A stretch of DNA of 64,000 nucleotides from Aquirickettsia sp965229725 (GCA_965229725.1 OZ245923.1:992001-1056000); one strand, 5' to 3'. Positions 9,416 through 19,088 are shown, numbered from the stretch's first letter. Program-made: numbers and translations. Notes: a model not told the origin generated them from the sequence alone.

Positions 9416-9988
9416 ATGAAATTTATAATTTATTTTCTATTATTATTCTCTGTATCAACATACTCATATTCTGCCACTAAATTAGAAGTAGGAGATGCTT
9501 TTAGTGAACCTGTTATTGATTTCAAAAACCATAGAGCCTACATATCGCAAAATCTATTAAAAGGTAATTTATTAATTTTAAATCTAAAAAACAACACCAT
9601 TGAAAAAAGAGTCTTGGTAAGCAGCCACCCTTTTAAACCATTATTAAGTAATCAATATAATAGATTATATGTGGTAAGCAAATCTAAAAATGTTGTAGAA
9701 ATCTTGGACCTAAATAGCTTGAAAGTTATAGATACAATAAATTTGATGTATCAGCCGGATGGAGGGAGTATAATTTCAACTAAATTATCTCGTATATATG
9801 TTCCTCATGATAAGCATGGGATAATATCTGTAATAGATATGAAATCTAATAAAGTGGCAACCACAATAAATATAGGAGCTACTATTAATGGAAAATTAGT
9901 CTTAGTTGATGATGAATCAAAATTGCTGATTTCAAGTCATGGCACCGGATCAATTTATATTGTTGATTTAAATTTAAAGCATGAATAG
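9416..9988 (+). CDS. Secreted YncE-like partial beta-propeller protein
   Basis: The 190-residue protein starts with a signal peptide (MKFIIYFLLLFSVSTYSYSA). It then has four to five repeats of about 40 residues resembling YVTN/YncE blades, such as VEILDLNSLKVIDTINL and ISVIDMKSNKVATTINI. A full propeller needs about seven blades, so this is short; it may oligomerise or be a remnant. It probably acts in the periplasm. The DUF486 gene follows 23 bp later on the same strand. Confidence 0.7.
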   Translation: MKFIIYFLLLFSVSTYSYSATKLEVGDAFSEPVIDFKNHRAYISQNLLKGNLLILNLKNNTIEKRVLVSSHPFKPLLSNQYNRLYVVSKSKNVVEILDLNSLKVIDTINLMYQPDGGSIISTKLSRIYVPHDKHGIISVIDMKSNKVATTINIGATINGKLVLVDDESKLLISSHGTGSIYIVDLNLKHE

Positions 9989-10011
9989 AATTTTTTATAA
10001 GAGTTAATAGT

Positions 10012-10353
10012 GTGAATATTATTTATGTAAAAGTAATAACGTTGTTAACGATTTCAAATATCTTCATGATTTTTGCATGGTATGGCCATCTTAAATTTAA
10101 GGGCTATAATGTATTTTTAGTAATATTGGTAAGCTGGTTAATTGCTTTGCCAGAATATTTTTTTCAAGTGCCGGCTAATAGGCTGGGACATGCGCAGCTA
10201 AATGCATTTCAATTAAAGGGATTGCAAGAGATTATCAATTTAATAATATTTGTCTTATTCTCAATATTATATTTAGAAGAACCATTTACTATAAGGCAAT
10301 TTATTGGTTTTTTCTTTATGTCCATAGGTTTGTATTTTTGCTTTTCCAAATAA
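10012..10353 (+). CDS. DUF486 family small membrane protein
   Basis: The 113-residue protein has four hydrophobic helices, and the DUF486 (DMT-superfamily) sequence ALPEYFFQVPANRLG is clear, as is FQLKGLQEIINL. The function of the family is unknown; relatives resemble small drug/metabolite transporters. The start is GTG at 10012. It may be co-transcribed with the beta-propeller gene just upstream. Confidence 0.85.
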   Translation: MNIIYVKVITLLTISNIFMIFAWYGHLKFKGYNVFLVILVSWLIALPEYFFQVPANRLGHAQLNAFQLKGLQEIINLIIFVLFSILYLEEPFTIRQFIGFFFMSIGLYFCFSK

Positions 10354-10434
10354 ATTTCTTGTGAAGAAGTTTTTTTGTGTAATTTATTTTTGTTACTAAA
10401 TTATGTTGCAAATCTCACATAGAACTTTAAGTTG

Positions 10435-10472
10435 CTTTAAGAAAGGCTGCTTTCAGCAGCAGCTCTCTTAAG
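10435..10472. terminator. Hairpin between convergent genes
   Basis: An imperfect stem pairs 10435-10451 (TTTAAGAAAGGCTGCT core) with 10458-10472 (AGCAGCTCTCTTAAG). It sits between the end of the DUF486 gene and the end of the minus-strand pseudogene, as expected for a shared terminator. The T-run is weak. Confidence 0.45.
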
Positions 10473-10485
10473 ATTAATAATGTTT

Positions 10486-11133
10486 TTATAATTCATCATG
10501 TTGATCAGCGTTATTATCAGTATCTTGAAAAAAATCATGCTCTACAATAAAATCTAAAACTTTCACTACATTTTGAACAGCTTCCTTACGATGTTTATCA
10601 TTTGGATCAAAATTTTCAATTACATGTGCGTAATGTGAAAAAAGGTCATCATGTAATTTCTCCGTATTGCTAAATAAAAACTTTTTTTCTGCTTTGGAAG
10701 TTCTATCTAACTTATGAATTACTATTTTATAGCCTATATCATAGTTTTGTACAGTATCAGACTAAATTTGATAAAGCCCCTTATAGCCATTCAACTAATA
10801 TGAATGAAAAACTGTTTCGAATTCTGAATCACTTTTTAACCGATCACTGCTTATAGCTGTGTCACATACACCCCAATAATTCTGTTGAGCATTTGGAAGA
10901 CAACCTATTATACTCTTAGCTATGCCATATCCGACAGCAGCTGGAGATAGGTTAAATGTTTTGTCAACTGTTGTTATAAATAAATCACACTCTTTTTTGC
11001 CCTCTAATCTTGTATCCTCACAGTTATCTCTTATTTCTTTATCTCCACTAACACAGTTAAATAGATCTTTGAATTTTCCCGTTTTTTGAAGATTGTCACT
11101 TATTTCTTGAAAATAATCCTTATAAGATTTCAT
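10486..11133 (-). pseudogene. Orphan gene broken by two in-frame TAG codons, ending in HDEL
   Basis: The first 112 codons (10795-11133) start with a good ATG and GAGGGG ribosome binding site and end at TAG 10795-10797. The same frame continues for ten codons to a second TAG (10762-10764), then for 91 codons to TAA at 10486-10488, ending DNNADQHDEL. No frameshift is needed, so the ancestral product was about 215 residues. It has no recognised domain, with four to six cysteines in the first half. The acidic tail with HDEL resembles the end of the ankyrin gene at 48588. Either a decaying gene or TAG readthrough is possible; decay is more likely. Confidence 0.6.
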
Positions 11134-11164
11134 GCTATGCCCCTCTTAAATATTAAAAAAGCGA

Positions 11165-11192
11165 GTTATAGTATAATATCTTTATTAGCCAA
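11165..11192 (-). promoter_or_regulatory. Promoter of the 11133 gene, abutting an IS end
   Basis: On the minus strand TTGGCT (11187-11192) and TATAAC (11165-11170) are 16 bp apart, with the ATG at 11133 about 30 bp downstream. The -35 box touches the edge of the IS3-like end at 11192. Confidence 0.45.
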
Positions 11193-11239
11193 TATCAGAA
11201 TTTATCCCTTACTACCTGTCCAGTTTTTTAGCACCACCT
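11192..11239 (-). mobile_element. Solo end of the IS3-family element
   Basis: The 48 bases align at roughly 80% with the right terminal 48 bases of the IS3 copies ending at 19088 and 34958, including ATATCAGAATTTATCC, CCTGTCCA and the terminal ACCACCT. No transposase is left, so this is a scar from a deleted or recombined copy. Confidence 0.65.
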
Positions 11240-11304
11240 CTACATTCTTAAGGTTAATTTAAATGTTCAATTAGCAAACAGCATAACATTCGGCACATTG
11301 CACA

Positions 11305-11565
11305 TTAAACCCATCTTTTCACAGCGTCTGCAGTACCATATGGATTGGAATTAAAACAAATATTAGCACTAAGAGCGCTTTTGTGAATAGCATTGATTAA
11401 TTTTTCAAACAAAAGCATATTATCATTATCTTTACGAACACCAGCGCCTATCAAAATACAATTGTATTCTTTACCACGCAATAGCTTTGCTAATTTGGCA
11501 ATAATCGTATCTTGATTATCTATAAAAAATAATTCTGCATCGTACCCAAGATCATTGATTTCATT
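11305..11565 (-). pseudogene. C-terminal remnant of an unrecognised gene
   Basis: The frame is open for 87 codons without a plausible start and ends at a TAA (11305-11307). It codes for a well-ordered alpha/beta sequence (YDAELFFIDNQD, NCILIGAGVRKD, LLFEKLINAIH, then ICFNSNPYGTADAVKRWV). This reads like the second half of a Rossmann-like protein. A different frame carries the upstream codons, so the gene has lost its 5' part or suffered an indel near 11566. It lies beside an IS scar. Confidence 0.5.
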
Positions 11566-11728
11566 TTATGATTTAGTCCTGGGTAATATCACCTAACCCC
11601 TAAAATAATGCCCTTTATTAGACATCTAATTGGCCATAAATTATAAATGCTTCTCGCTAAGATATTTTATTGAGTTGATTTGCGCTTGATGATAGAGTGT
11701 ATCCAATCAAAAGATAAATCATATATTT

Positions 11729-12397
11729 ATGCCATATTTCATTAGCATATTAAAGGAAATAGTTAAGCCATATCATTTACTTCAGCATCCATTTTATCAA
11801 AAATGGAATAAGGGAGCCCTTAATAAAAAAGTTTTGCAGGAATATTCTAAACAATACTTTCATCATGTTGAGGCTTTTCCCAGATGCATCAGTGCTATTC
11901 ATTCAAATTGTACTGAATTGGAAAACAGGCAAATCTTATTGGGCAACCTAATGGAAGAAGAAGATAAAGAAAATCACCACCCTGGCTTATGGTTGAAATT
12001 TGCTAACGGATTGGGAGTAAATTCAAACGAAGTTAAAAATGCAAAACTGAATCAAGAAACTGAAGATTTAATAGATGGATTTTTTGAAATTACTAGAAAT
12101 TCTTATGCAAAAGGCTTAGGAGCTTTGTATACGTATGAATATTCTGTGCCAGAAATTGCTAAATCTAAAATTATGGGATTATCAAAATTTTACGGAATTA
12201 GTGATGCAGAGGCTATCAAATTTTTCACCGTACATATTCAAGCGGATGAATGGCACTCAGAAGAATGCCTAAATTTATTAAAAAATTTAAAATCCTCTAA
12301 GGAACAACAAGAGGCTATAAATGGGGCAGAACAGCTTTCAAAACTGATGTGGAATTTTTTAACTGGTGTAGACAAGGCAACAGCACGTATTCAATGA
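11729..12397 (+). CDS. CADD/TenA-PqqC-like di-iron protein
   Basis: The 222-residue all-helical protein resembles Chlamydia CADD (CT610) and its rickettsial relatives within the TenA/THI-4/PqqC superfamily. The likely metal ligands all align: E76, H83, E137, H169, D173 and H176 (…EEEDKENHHP, YTYEYS, TVHIQADEWHSEE). A lysine (K147) and an N-terminal tyrosine (Y23) match residues reported as sacrificed or modified in CADD during p-aminobenzoate formation. Known family role: a self-sacrificing oxygenase supplying pABA for folate. Function here is inferred. It is a single gene, intact at both ends. Confidence 0.85.
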   Translation: MPYFISILKEIVKPYHLLQHPFYQKWNKGALNKKVLQEYSKQYFHHVEAFPRCISAIHSNCTELENRQILLGNLMEEEDKENHHPGLWLKFANGLGVNSNEVKNAKLNQETEDLIDGFFEITRNSYAKGLGALYTYEYSVPEIAKSKIMGLSKFYGISDAEAIKFFTVHIQADEWHSEECLNLLKNLKSSKEQQEAINGAEQLSKLMWNFLTGVDKATARIQ

Positions 12398-12714
12398 TTG
12401 TTAATAACCAACTAGGCATCTAGGTTTTTCAAGCCTTCCTCACAAACATGTAATTTCTCCTCTTTTGCACTAAACTAACCTAAGCTGAAAATAAGAACTA
12501 GGATATAGAAGGGCGCAAAAGCCTACTATAAGATGGTTAATGATAACTATAGCTAGGTTCAGGAAAAATTGTTATAGTCCCACTATGTATATAACATATC
12601 AAACGCCAATAACAGTAAAATCGCATAATTAACGCAACTTCATCATAGCTCTTTTATATTGCTTTGGCTATATATGGTAAGGAGAATAACAACATGAAGT
12701 TATAATGCTAGAGG
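12398..12714. other. Gap with no recognisable gene
   Basis: These 317 bases lie between the convergent ends of the CADD-like gene and rsfS. All six frames are closed by frequent stops. Only a weak CTAG-type hairpin near 12410-12426 is visible. I see no repeat shared with the rest of the window. Confidence 0.4.
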
Positions 12715-13032
12715 CTATATTTTCCAAACTTCTTCTAAATTATATTTTTCTCGAGCTTCAACTTGAAAAATATTGATTATAAATTTTTCTGCGTCGATCA
12801 AAATCCACTCACCAGAAATATGACCTTCACTTTTAGTATAGATTTTATATTTTTGCTTTAGCAAGTCGCTTATATTGTCTGATAAGCTCAATACATGTTT
12901 TGAGGAACTGCCCGTTGCTAATATCGCTTTGCTAAATAACAAATTTCTTTTTTCAAGATTGATAATTTTGATATTCTCTGCTTTAAGTTCATCTAACTTT
13001 TCAAGCACAGATTTTATAATTGCATCTGTCAT
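12715..13032 (-). CDS. rsfS: Ribosomal silencing factor RsfS
   Basis: The 105-residue protein has the RsfS/Iojap pattern: LEKLDELKAENIKIINLEKR, LLFSKAILATGSSSKHV, then EGHISGEWILIDAEKFIINIF ending in an aromatic and charged tail. It binds L14 and blocks subunit joining in slow growth. It follows lon by 22 bp on the same strand and is likely co-transcribed with it. Confidence 0.93.
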   Translation of the reverse strand: MTDAIIKSVLEKLDELKAENIKIINLEKRNLLFSKAILATGSSSKHVLSLSDNISDLLKQKYKIYTKSEGHISGEWILIDAEKFIINIFQVEAREKYNLEEVWKI

Positions 13033-13054
13033 TATTTAAAAATAATATACATCA

Positions 13055-15466
13055 TTAGTGTTTTTGAAACATTTGGTTATGCTTATCCTCTGGCAAATTT
13101 TCACAAACTTTACCAGGAATAATTTGTATCTTCTTCTCTAGTGCATGCTCAATCACTTCATCAAAAGATTCAACGAGGATAATGTTCATATTTTCACTTA
13201 CTTCCTTTGGCATATCCTGCATATCTTTGTGATTTTCCTTAGGTATAATAGCGGTTTTAACTCCAGCTCTTAGGGCTGCAAGTAACTTTTCTTTTAATCC
13301 CCCAATAGGTAGTACGCTTCCACTTAAAGTAATCTCACCTGTCATTGCTATATCTTTTTTTACTGGTATTTCAGTAAATATTGAAACAATGGAGGTAGAT
13401 ATTGTGATACCAGCTGAAGGACCATCTTTTGGAGTTGCTCCTTCAGGCACATGAACATGAACATCGAATTTTTGAAATAAATCTTCTTTAATTCCATAAC
13501 TTTTTGCTCTTGAGTGAATATAACTATGAGCTGCTTGAACAGATTCTTTCATAACATCACCCAGCTTGCCAGTAATTTTAATATTACCCTTACCTTTATA
13601 CTTAACGGCTTCTATTGCAAGTAAATCGCCCCCTGCTTCAGTATATGCTAATCCATTTGTGATTCCAATTCGATTCTTTTTTTCAATTTCTCCATAATTG
13701 AATTTATGTGGTCCCAGGTATTCATTAAGTTTATCACTTGTTATGGATAGGCTTTTTTCATTAGTCATCAAGATTTTTTTGACGGACTTTCTAAATATTT
13801 TTTCAATTTCTCTATTTAAACTTCTAACTCCTGATTCTCTAGTATAATATCTAATTATATCCATAATGACTGAGCTATCAATTGTTAACTCATTTTCGCT
13901 TACGGAATGAGAATCTCGAATTTTAGGAATTAAATGTTTTAATGCTATTTCTAATTTATCTTTTTCGGTATATCCAGACAATCTAATGATCTCCACCCTA
14001 TCTAACAACGGGCTAGGTATATTTAGGCTATTAGCTGTAGCAACAAACATAACTTTTGATAAATCAAAATCAACTTCTAAATAGTTATCGTTAAAATTTT
14101 TATTTTGCGAAGTATCAAGGACCTCAAGTAATGCAGAACTTGGATCCCCTCTATAATCATTACCTAATTTATCAATTTCATCTAATAATATCAGCGGGTT
14201 AGAGCTTTTTGCCTTTTTTAATGCTTGAATTATTTTACCAGGCATTGCCCCTACATAAGTTCGCCTATGACCTTTAATTTCTGCCTCATCTCTGAGACCT
14301 CCCAATGTTATTTTTGCAAAATTTCTTCCAGTTGCCTTTGCAATTGATTTGGCCAAAGAAGTTTTACCCACCCCTGGAGGACCAACTAGACAAATAATAC
14401 TGCCTCCTAATTTTTTAGATTTTATATTTACAGCAAGATACTCAATAATTCTTTCTTTAACTTTATTTAGTGCGTAATGCTCTTCATCCAATGCACCTTG
14501 CGCTTTACTGAGATCCTTATTATTTAGTGTTAATTTGTTCCATGGTAATGAAATGATCCAATCAAGGTAATTTCTTATAACTGTCGCTTCAGAGGACATG
14601 GGATTCATCATTTTAAGCTTTTTTAACTCAGAATTGGCTTTTTCCTTTGCTTCTTTGCTAAGCTTAAGTTTAGAGATTTTATTGCTTAATTCAGCGAACT
14701 CTTCTTTAATATCTTCTTCTCCCAGCTCTTTATGAATTGCTTTTAATTGCTCTTGCAAATAATAATCTTTTTGATTTTTTTCAATTTGGGTTTTAACCCT
14801 GCTTTTTATTTTAGTTTCAGCCTTTAACAACTCAGTTTCTGAATTAATGTAAATCATTAGTTTTTCTAATTTTTTATTTACATCATCTATTTCCAAAATA
14901 TTTTGCTTCTTTTCCAATGCTAAATGCACTTGAGAACACAACGCATTACAAAATCCAACTATATCCTTCATTTGAATAATATTGAGAAGTGATTCCTGAG
15001 TTGATTTTTTGCTAAGATTTGAATATTCCTCAAATAAATCTGTAACAGCATTTCGCAAGACTAAGCTTTCCTGATCATTTGAACACGTATCAAGCAATTG
15101 TTTAATATCAGCTTTAATATAACCGTTTCTGCTAATGAATTTTATAACTTTTGCTTTTTCTAAACCTTCTACTAAAATTTTTACAGATGAGTCTTGTAGT
15201 TTTATAACTTGTAGGACTTTTGCTACTACTCCAATCTTATAAAGATCACTAGATTTTGGATTATCATTCGAGCCATCTTTTTGAGAAACTAAGAAAATTT
15301 TATTGTTTTTATCTATATTTTGCAAAGCCTTTATAGATTTTTCTCTACCAACAAACAGTGGAATGATCATTTTTGGAAACATTACAACATCTCTTAATGG
15401 CAATACTGGATACAAACCTAATTCTTCAGTAACTTTTGCTTTCATGATAATTTTATTTTTGTACAT
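13055..15466 (-). CDS. lon: ATP-dependent protease Lon
   Basis: The 803-residue protein has the complete Lon layout: N-terminal substrate domain (LPVLPLRD-like start), AAA+ domain with GPPGVGKT near residue 365 and Walker B ILLDEIDKL. The C-terminal protease domain has the Ser-Lys dyad in DGPSAG (about 682) and GGLKEKLLAALRAG (about 724). It degrades misfolded and regulatory proteins in the cytosol. The start could be the internal ATG at codon 8 (MKAKVTEELG), which fits relatives better. rsfS follows on the same strand. Confidence 0.97.
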   Translation of the reverse strand: MYKNKIIMKAKVTEELGLYPVLPLRDVVMFPKMIIPLFVGREKSIKALQNIDKNNKIFLVSQKDGSNDNPKSSDLYKIGVVAKVLQVIKLQDSSVKILVEGLEKAKVIKFISRNGYIKADIKQLLDTCSNDQESLVLRNAVTDLFEEYSNLSKKSTQESLLNIIQMKDIVGFCNALCSQVHLALEKKQNILEIDDVNKKLEKLMIYINSETELLKAETKIKSRVKTQIEKNQKDYYLQEQLKAIHKELGEEDIKEEFAELSNKISKLKLSKEAKEKANSELKKLKMMNPMSSEATVIRNYLDWIISLPWNKLTLNNKDLSKAQGALDEEHYALNKVKERIIEYLAVNIKSKKLGGSIICLVGPPGVGKTSLAKSIAKATGRNFAKITLGGLRDEAEIKGHRRTYVGAMPGKIIQALKKAKSSNPLILLDEIDKLGNDYRGDPSSALLEVLDTSQNKNFNDNYLEVDFDLSKVMFVATANSLNIPSPLLDRVEIIRLSGYTEKDKLEIALKHLIPKIRDSHSVSENELTIDSSVIMDIIRYYTRESGVRSLNREIEKIFRKSVKKILMTNEKSLSITSDKLNEYLGPHKFNYGEIEKKNRIGITNGLAYTEAGGDLLAIEAVKYKGKGNIKITGKLGDVMKESVQAAHSYIHSRAKSYGIKEDLFQKFDVHVHVPEGATPKDGPSAGITISTSIVSIFTEIPVKKDIAMTGEITLSGSVLPIGGLKEKLLAALRAGVKTAIIPKENHKDMQDMPKEVSENMNIILVESFDEVIEHALEKKIQIIPGKVCENLPEDKHNQMFQKH

Positions 15467-15524
15467 TTATACATATATATATATCCTAATGGTTCTTTAA
15501 CAAGTTTAAATTTCAAGCATTTGT

Positions 15525-16004
15525 ATGAAACTAGTTGCAAACCTTAAAATTAATATTTTCCTTATCGTAGTTATTTTAGCCAAATACATACCATTTCAAG
15601 TTAATATTAAATACCAATATACACCAGAAATTTTATCACTATTAATATATATAATTTATTTATTAAGAAAGGATATGCTTGGTCACATTAGTATTTTTTT
15701 ATTATCATTGCTTGATGATTTGCTAAAGCTGCATTATTTAGGAGCAACTATTATACAAAATTTTATATATGTTGTCTATATAGATACCTTAAAGAAAAAA
15801 TATTCAAATAATATGTTATTTGATTGGCTTAGTTTTACCATATTAAACATTATTGTATTGCCATGTAAGTATGTTATTATGAATTTTTTTAAGAACGATG
15901 ATATGCTCCCGCCAGATATAATATTAAAAAAAACTTTTGTCACAATAGCATTTTTCCCTTTAATTTATTATTTAACTAACAAATTTGTACTTGCCAAAAA
16001 ATAA
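15525..16004 (+). CDS. mreD: Rod-shape determining protein MreD
   Basis: The 159-residue membrane protein has about five helices and the MreD pattern of a hydrophobic N terminus followed by MLGHISIFLLSLLDDLLKL and LGATIIQNFIY. MreD links the MreB cytoskeleton to wall synthesis. The stop codon at 16002-16004 touches the ATG of mrdA, so the two are coupled. mreB and mreC are not next to it in this window. The family is divergent, but the neighbour supports the call. Confidence 0.85.
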   Translation: MKLVANLKINIFLIVVILAKYIPFQVNIKYQYTPEILSLLIYIIYLLRKDMLGHISIFLLSLLDDLLKLHYLGATIIQNFIYVVYIDTLKKKYSNNMLFDWLSFTILNIIVLPCKYVIMNFFKNDDMLPPDIILKKTFVTIAFFPLIYYLTNKFVLAKK

Positions 16005-17744
16005 ATGCGTGATGAAAGAAATAAATATAAGATTTTCACAAGAAGAGCATTAGTTGTTGGTTTGACAAAAGGGGCGCTGATAAGCTGTTTACTAGGTAGA
16101 TTTTATTATTTACAAATTTTAAACTCCAGTACTTATGAAACATTATCTAACAGAAATAGATTAAGAGTCTCTTTAATCTCGCCCTTAAGAGGCAATATAT
16201 TAGATATTAATGGTAAGATATTAGCTACTAATACAAAAATCTATTCTGTAATAATTAAAAGAGAATTTAAGAAAGATTTAAAAAATGTTGTAGAGAAAGT
16301 TAACAATGTAATTATTGATCAGAAAACTTCATTACCAAGAATTTTAGAGAAATCTAAAAATATTTCAATAAGCCAGTCAATGAAATTAATTGAAAACATT
16401 TCTTTGCAAAATGCAATTCTACTAGATTCAGATCCAAATTTAGAGGAAATTGAAATAATAGAAGAATATATTAGAAGATACCCATTGGAGGGTAGTGCAT
16501 TTCATATTATGGGATACATTGGGAGTGTAAGTGTGAAGGATATAAATTCAGAAAATTTACCCAAGAATTATCAATTTTTAACAGGCAAGGATGGAATAGA
16601 AAAGCAGTTTAATGATGTGCTCCAAGGCAAACCAGGCGTAAAGAAGTTTGAAGTAGATGCCAGGGGTAATTTTATTAAAAAAGTAGATATCATTCCACCA
16701 ATTGTTGGGAAAAACATTAATTTATCAATCAATAGAGATGTTCAAAATATCATTTGGAATCACATTGAGAATTATAATGGGGCAATTTTAGTATCTGATC
16801 TGATGAGGAAAAAAATAATTGGGATGGTTTCAAGTCCAACAGTTGATCCAAATATTTTTATTAATGGATTATCCAATGCAGAGTGGAATGAAATACTGCA
16901 AAATAAGCATCATCCTTTAACAAATAAATGCATCTCTACACAATATCACCCTGGATCAGTGTTTAAAATAGTTATGTTTTTATCAATTTTAAAAAGTGGT
17001 ATAGATCACAGAGAAAAGGTATTTTGTCCAGGTTATTATAAATTAGGAAATAGAGTTTATAGGTGTCATAATAAATACGGCCACGGTAATGTTGATCTAG
17101 ATACAGCTTTTGCAAAATCATGCAATGTATATTTTTTCCATCAATCTCTCAAAGTAGGCATAAACAGCATGAGTCAAATAGCAAATTTATTGGGATTAGG
17201 GCAAAAAACAAACATTGAGCTTCCTTATGAAATTGATGGTATTATCCCTAATGTTAACTGGAAAAGGTCAAAATATAAACAAAGTTGGTATTTAGGAGAT
17301 ACTATTAATTCTTCTATAGGACAGGGTTACATTGAAACGACCCCTATTCAATTACTGCAAATGGTCTCTAAAATTGCAACAGGAAAAAATTTTAGTCCCT
17401 CAATAATCAATGATGAAAATGATGTTGCAAGTAGTGAATTAAAGATTAATCAACAGCACTTAAATATGTTAAGAAAGTCAATGCTTAGGGTATTATATAA
17501 ATCTAATGAGTGGGTCGATGATGAAGAATTTAAGATGGCTGGCAAAACAGGGACTTCTCAAGTGATATCAACTAAGCATAATACGGAGAACGATCTTTAC
17601 AAAGATCACAGCCTATTCGTTGGTTATGCACCGTATGATTCTCCTAGATTTGCAATTTCAACTGTTATAGAAAATGGTGGATGGGGATCAAGGACAGCGC
17701 TGCCAATTTCACGAAAAATACTCTATGATTTAAAAGATTTATAG
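16005..17744 (+). CDS. mrdA: Penicillin-binding protein 2 (elongation transpeptidase)
   Basis: The 579-residue class B PBP has an N-terminal membrane anchor (about 20-38), a PBP dimerisation domain and a transpeptidase domain with SVFK (about 319), SCN (about 372) and KTGTSQ (about 512). It cross-links peptidoglycan in side-wall elongation with RodA and MreCD. All catalytic motifs are intact, so the organism probably still makes peptidoglycan. The ATG directly follows the mreD stop. No rodA follows: the IS3 element at 17806 begins 61 bp downstream. Confidence 0.96.
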   Translation: MRDERNKYKIFTRRALVVGLTKGALISCLLGRFYYLQILNSSTYETLSNRNRLRVSLISPLRGNILDINGKILATNTKIYSVIIKREFKKDLKNVVEKVNNVIIDQKTSLPRILEKSKNISISQSMKLIENISLQNAILLDSDPNLEEIEIIEEYIRRYPLEGSAFHIMGYIGSVSVKDINSENLPKNYQFLTGKDGIEKQFNDVLQGKPGVKKFEVDARGNFIKKVDIIPPIVGKNINLSINRDVQNIIWNHIENYNGAILVSDLMRKKIIGMVSSPTVDPNIFINGLSNAEWNEILQNKHHPLTNKCISTQYHPGSVFKIVMFLSILKSGIDHREKVFCPGYYKLGNRVYRCHNKYGHGNVDLDTAFAKSCNVYFFHQSLKVGINSMSQIANLLGLGQKTNIELPYEIDGIIPNVNWKRSKYKQSWYLGDTINSSIGQGYIETTPIQLLQMVSKIATGKNFSPSIINDENDVASSELKINQQHLNMLRKSMLRVLYKSNEWVDDEEFKMAGKTGTSQVISTKHNTENDLYKDHSLFVGYAPYDSPRFAISTVIENGGWGSRTALPISRKILYDLKDL

Positions 17745-17864
17745 AATTTTATTGTTGTTGATTTTTACCACAGGGCAATTTAATTTTTAACGGTGTCCTC
17801 ATAAATGGTCCTAGTTGGTTGGACAGTTATGCAGCTGGTTAAAGGATAAATTCCATGGTTAAAA

Positions 17865-18715
17865 TTAAGCTGCAAACTTGTTATTCTTTGGCTTTGAGCC
17901 ATCAGAATTACCTCTATAATAAACCTCTTCTGGAGTAAGTTCAGCAAATGTTGAATGTGGCCTATTGTTATTATAAAATTCTAGCCAGTTAGCAATAGCT
18001 TCTCTTAATTGGACAACATTATCAAATTCCTGAAGATATATGCATTCATACTTTAAAGACCTCCATAATCTTTCTATAAAAACGTTATCCATCCAGCATC
18101 CTTTGCCATCCATAGATATTTTTATATTATGGCTTTTTAAGATGTCAGTAAAGCTAATACTGGTAAATTGACCTCCTTGATCTGTATTAAAGATATCTGG
18201 TTTGCCATATAGACTCAACTCTTCTTCTAAAGCAGACAAGCAAAATACCACATCCAGAGTATTTGACAATCTCCATGACAACACTTTTCTAGAAGCCCAA
18301 TCCATTATAGCCACCAAACACATAAAGCCCTTATTCATTGGAATATATGTGATATCAGTACACCAGACTTCATTCGCTTTACTAATAACTTTATCTCTTA
18401 ATAAATATGGATATATTTTGTGCTGGTTATCCTTTTTACTAGTATTAGGCTTTTGATACACGGCACTTATTCCCATTATTCTCATCAACCTTCTTACCTT
18501 ATATCTATAAGCAAATCCCCCTCTTTTTTTAAATGCATACTCATTTGTCTAGAACCATAAAATGGATGTTTTATATAAATCTCATCTATCTTCTTCATAA
18601 ACTCCAGATTCTCAGCACTTTCACCTTTAGAATTATAATAACAGCTTGATCTTGCTACCTGCAGCAACTGACATTGCTTAGATATACTCAATTTATCTTG
18701 ATTACTCTTTATCAT
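17865..18715 (-). pseudogene. IS3 transposase orfB (frameshifted at an A7 tract)
   Basis: The two parts, 18494-18715 and 17865-18488, are halves of one OrfB. The DDE integrase core is complete: WCTDITYI, FNTDQGGQF and IERLWRSLKYE, with the usual NNNRPHSTFAELTPEEVY end. The frames change near 18520, where a run of seven A (minus strand) should be eight. One added A gives HLKKRGGFAYRYKVRRLMR, as expected for the HTH_21 region. The ATG overlaps the orfA TGA. Either inactive or rescued by slippage. Confidence 0.8.
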
Positions 18716-19016
18716 CTCAAGCCTCCATTCTTTCCTAGTTTTTCGTATACATCTTGCAAAAAATCCTTTTCAACTGTTAATTCTCCTATTTTTGCATGCA
18801 GTTGTTTTACTTGATGTTCATTTGACACTTCGGACTTATCGTGTTTACCAGAAAATGCATTGTTCATATTATCTAATGCCTGTTTCTTCCACTTGCTGAT
18901 CATATTTGCATTGATTCCGTATCTGGCTGATAGCTCGCTCAACGTCTCTTCCTCTCTGATTGCTGATAGCGCTACTTTTGTTTTGAATACTGCACTGTCT
19001 TTTTCTTTTTACTCAT
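18712..19016 (-). pseudogene. IS3 transposase orfA (frameshifted at an A5 run)
   Basis: An ATG with GGAGGAAGAT just before it (19014-19016) begins MSKKKKTVQ and hits a stop after 14 codons. Adding one A in the A5 run after the second codon gives MSKKEKDSAVFKTKVALSAI. This joins the open frame SELSARYGINANMISKWKKQ, a typical OrfA helix-turn-helix, followed by a leucine-zipper-like C terminus (QLHAKIGELTVEKDFLQD). The frame was evidently one base longer in its ancestor. Confidence 0.75.
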
Positions 19017-19088
19017 ATCTTCCTCCGATATTTTTATTTTTTTATATCAGAATTTATCCTTATACTCCTGTCCAACTATCTAGGACCA

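Larger units (their letters stand above)
17806..19088 (-). mobile_element. IS3-family insertion sequence, full length (copy 1)
   Basis: The element is bounded by imperfect 20-bp inverted repeats, TGGTCCTAGTTGGTTGGACA (17806-17825) and its partner at 19069-19088. It carries orfA and orfB on the minus strand in the IS3 arrangement. No clear target duplication is visible. A second, truncated copy at 34268-34958 differs from it at only four positions over about 690 bp. Both orfs contain the same single-base frameshifts in both copies. Confidence 0.85.

Noticed and set aside
15475..15485. TATATATATATA tract between lon and mreD as a special element
   Set aside because: A short AT run is expected in this AT-rich DNA; it may form part of a promoter but shows nothing more.
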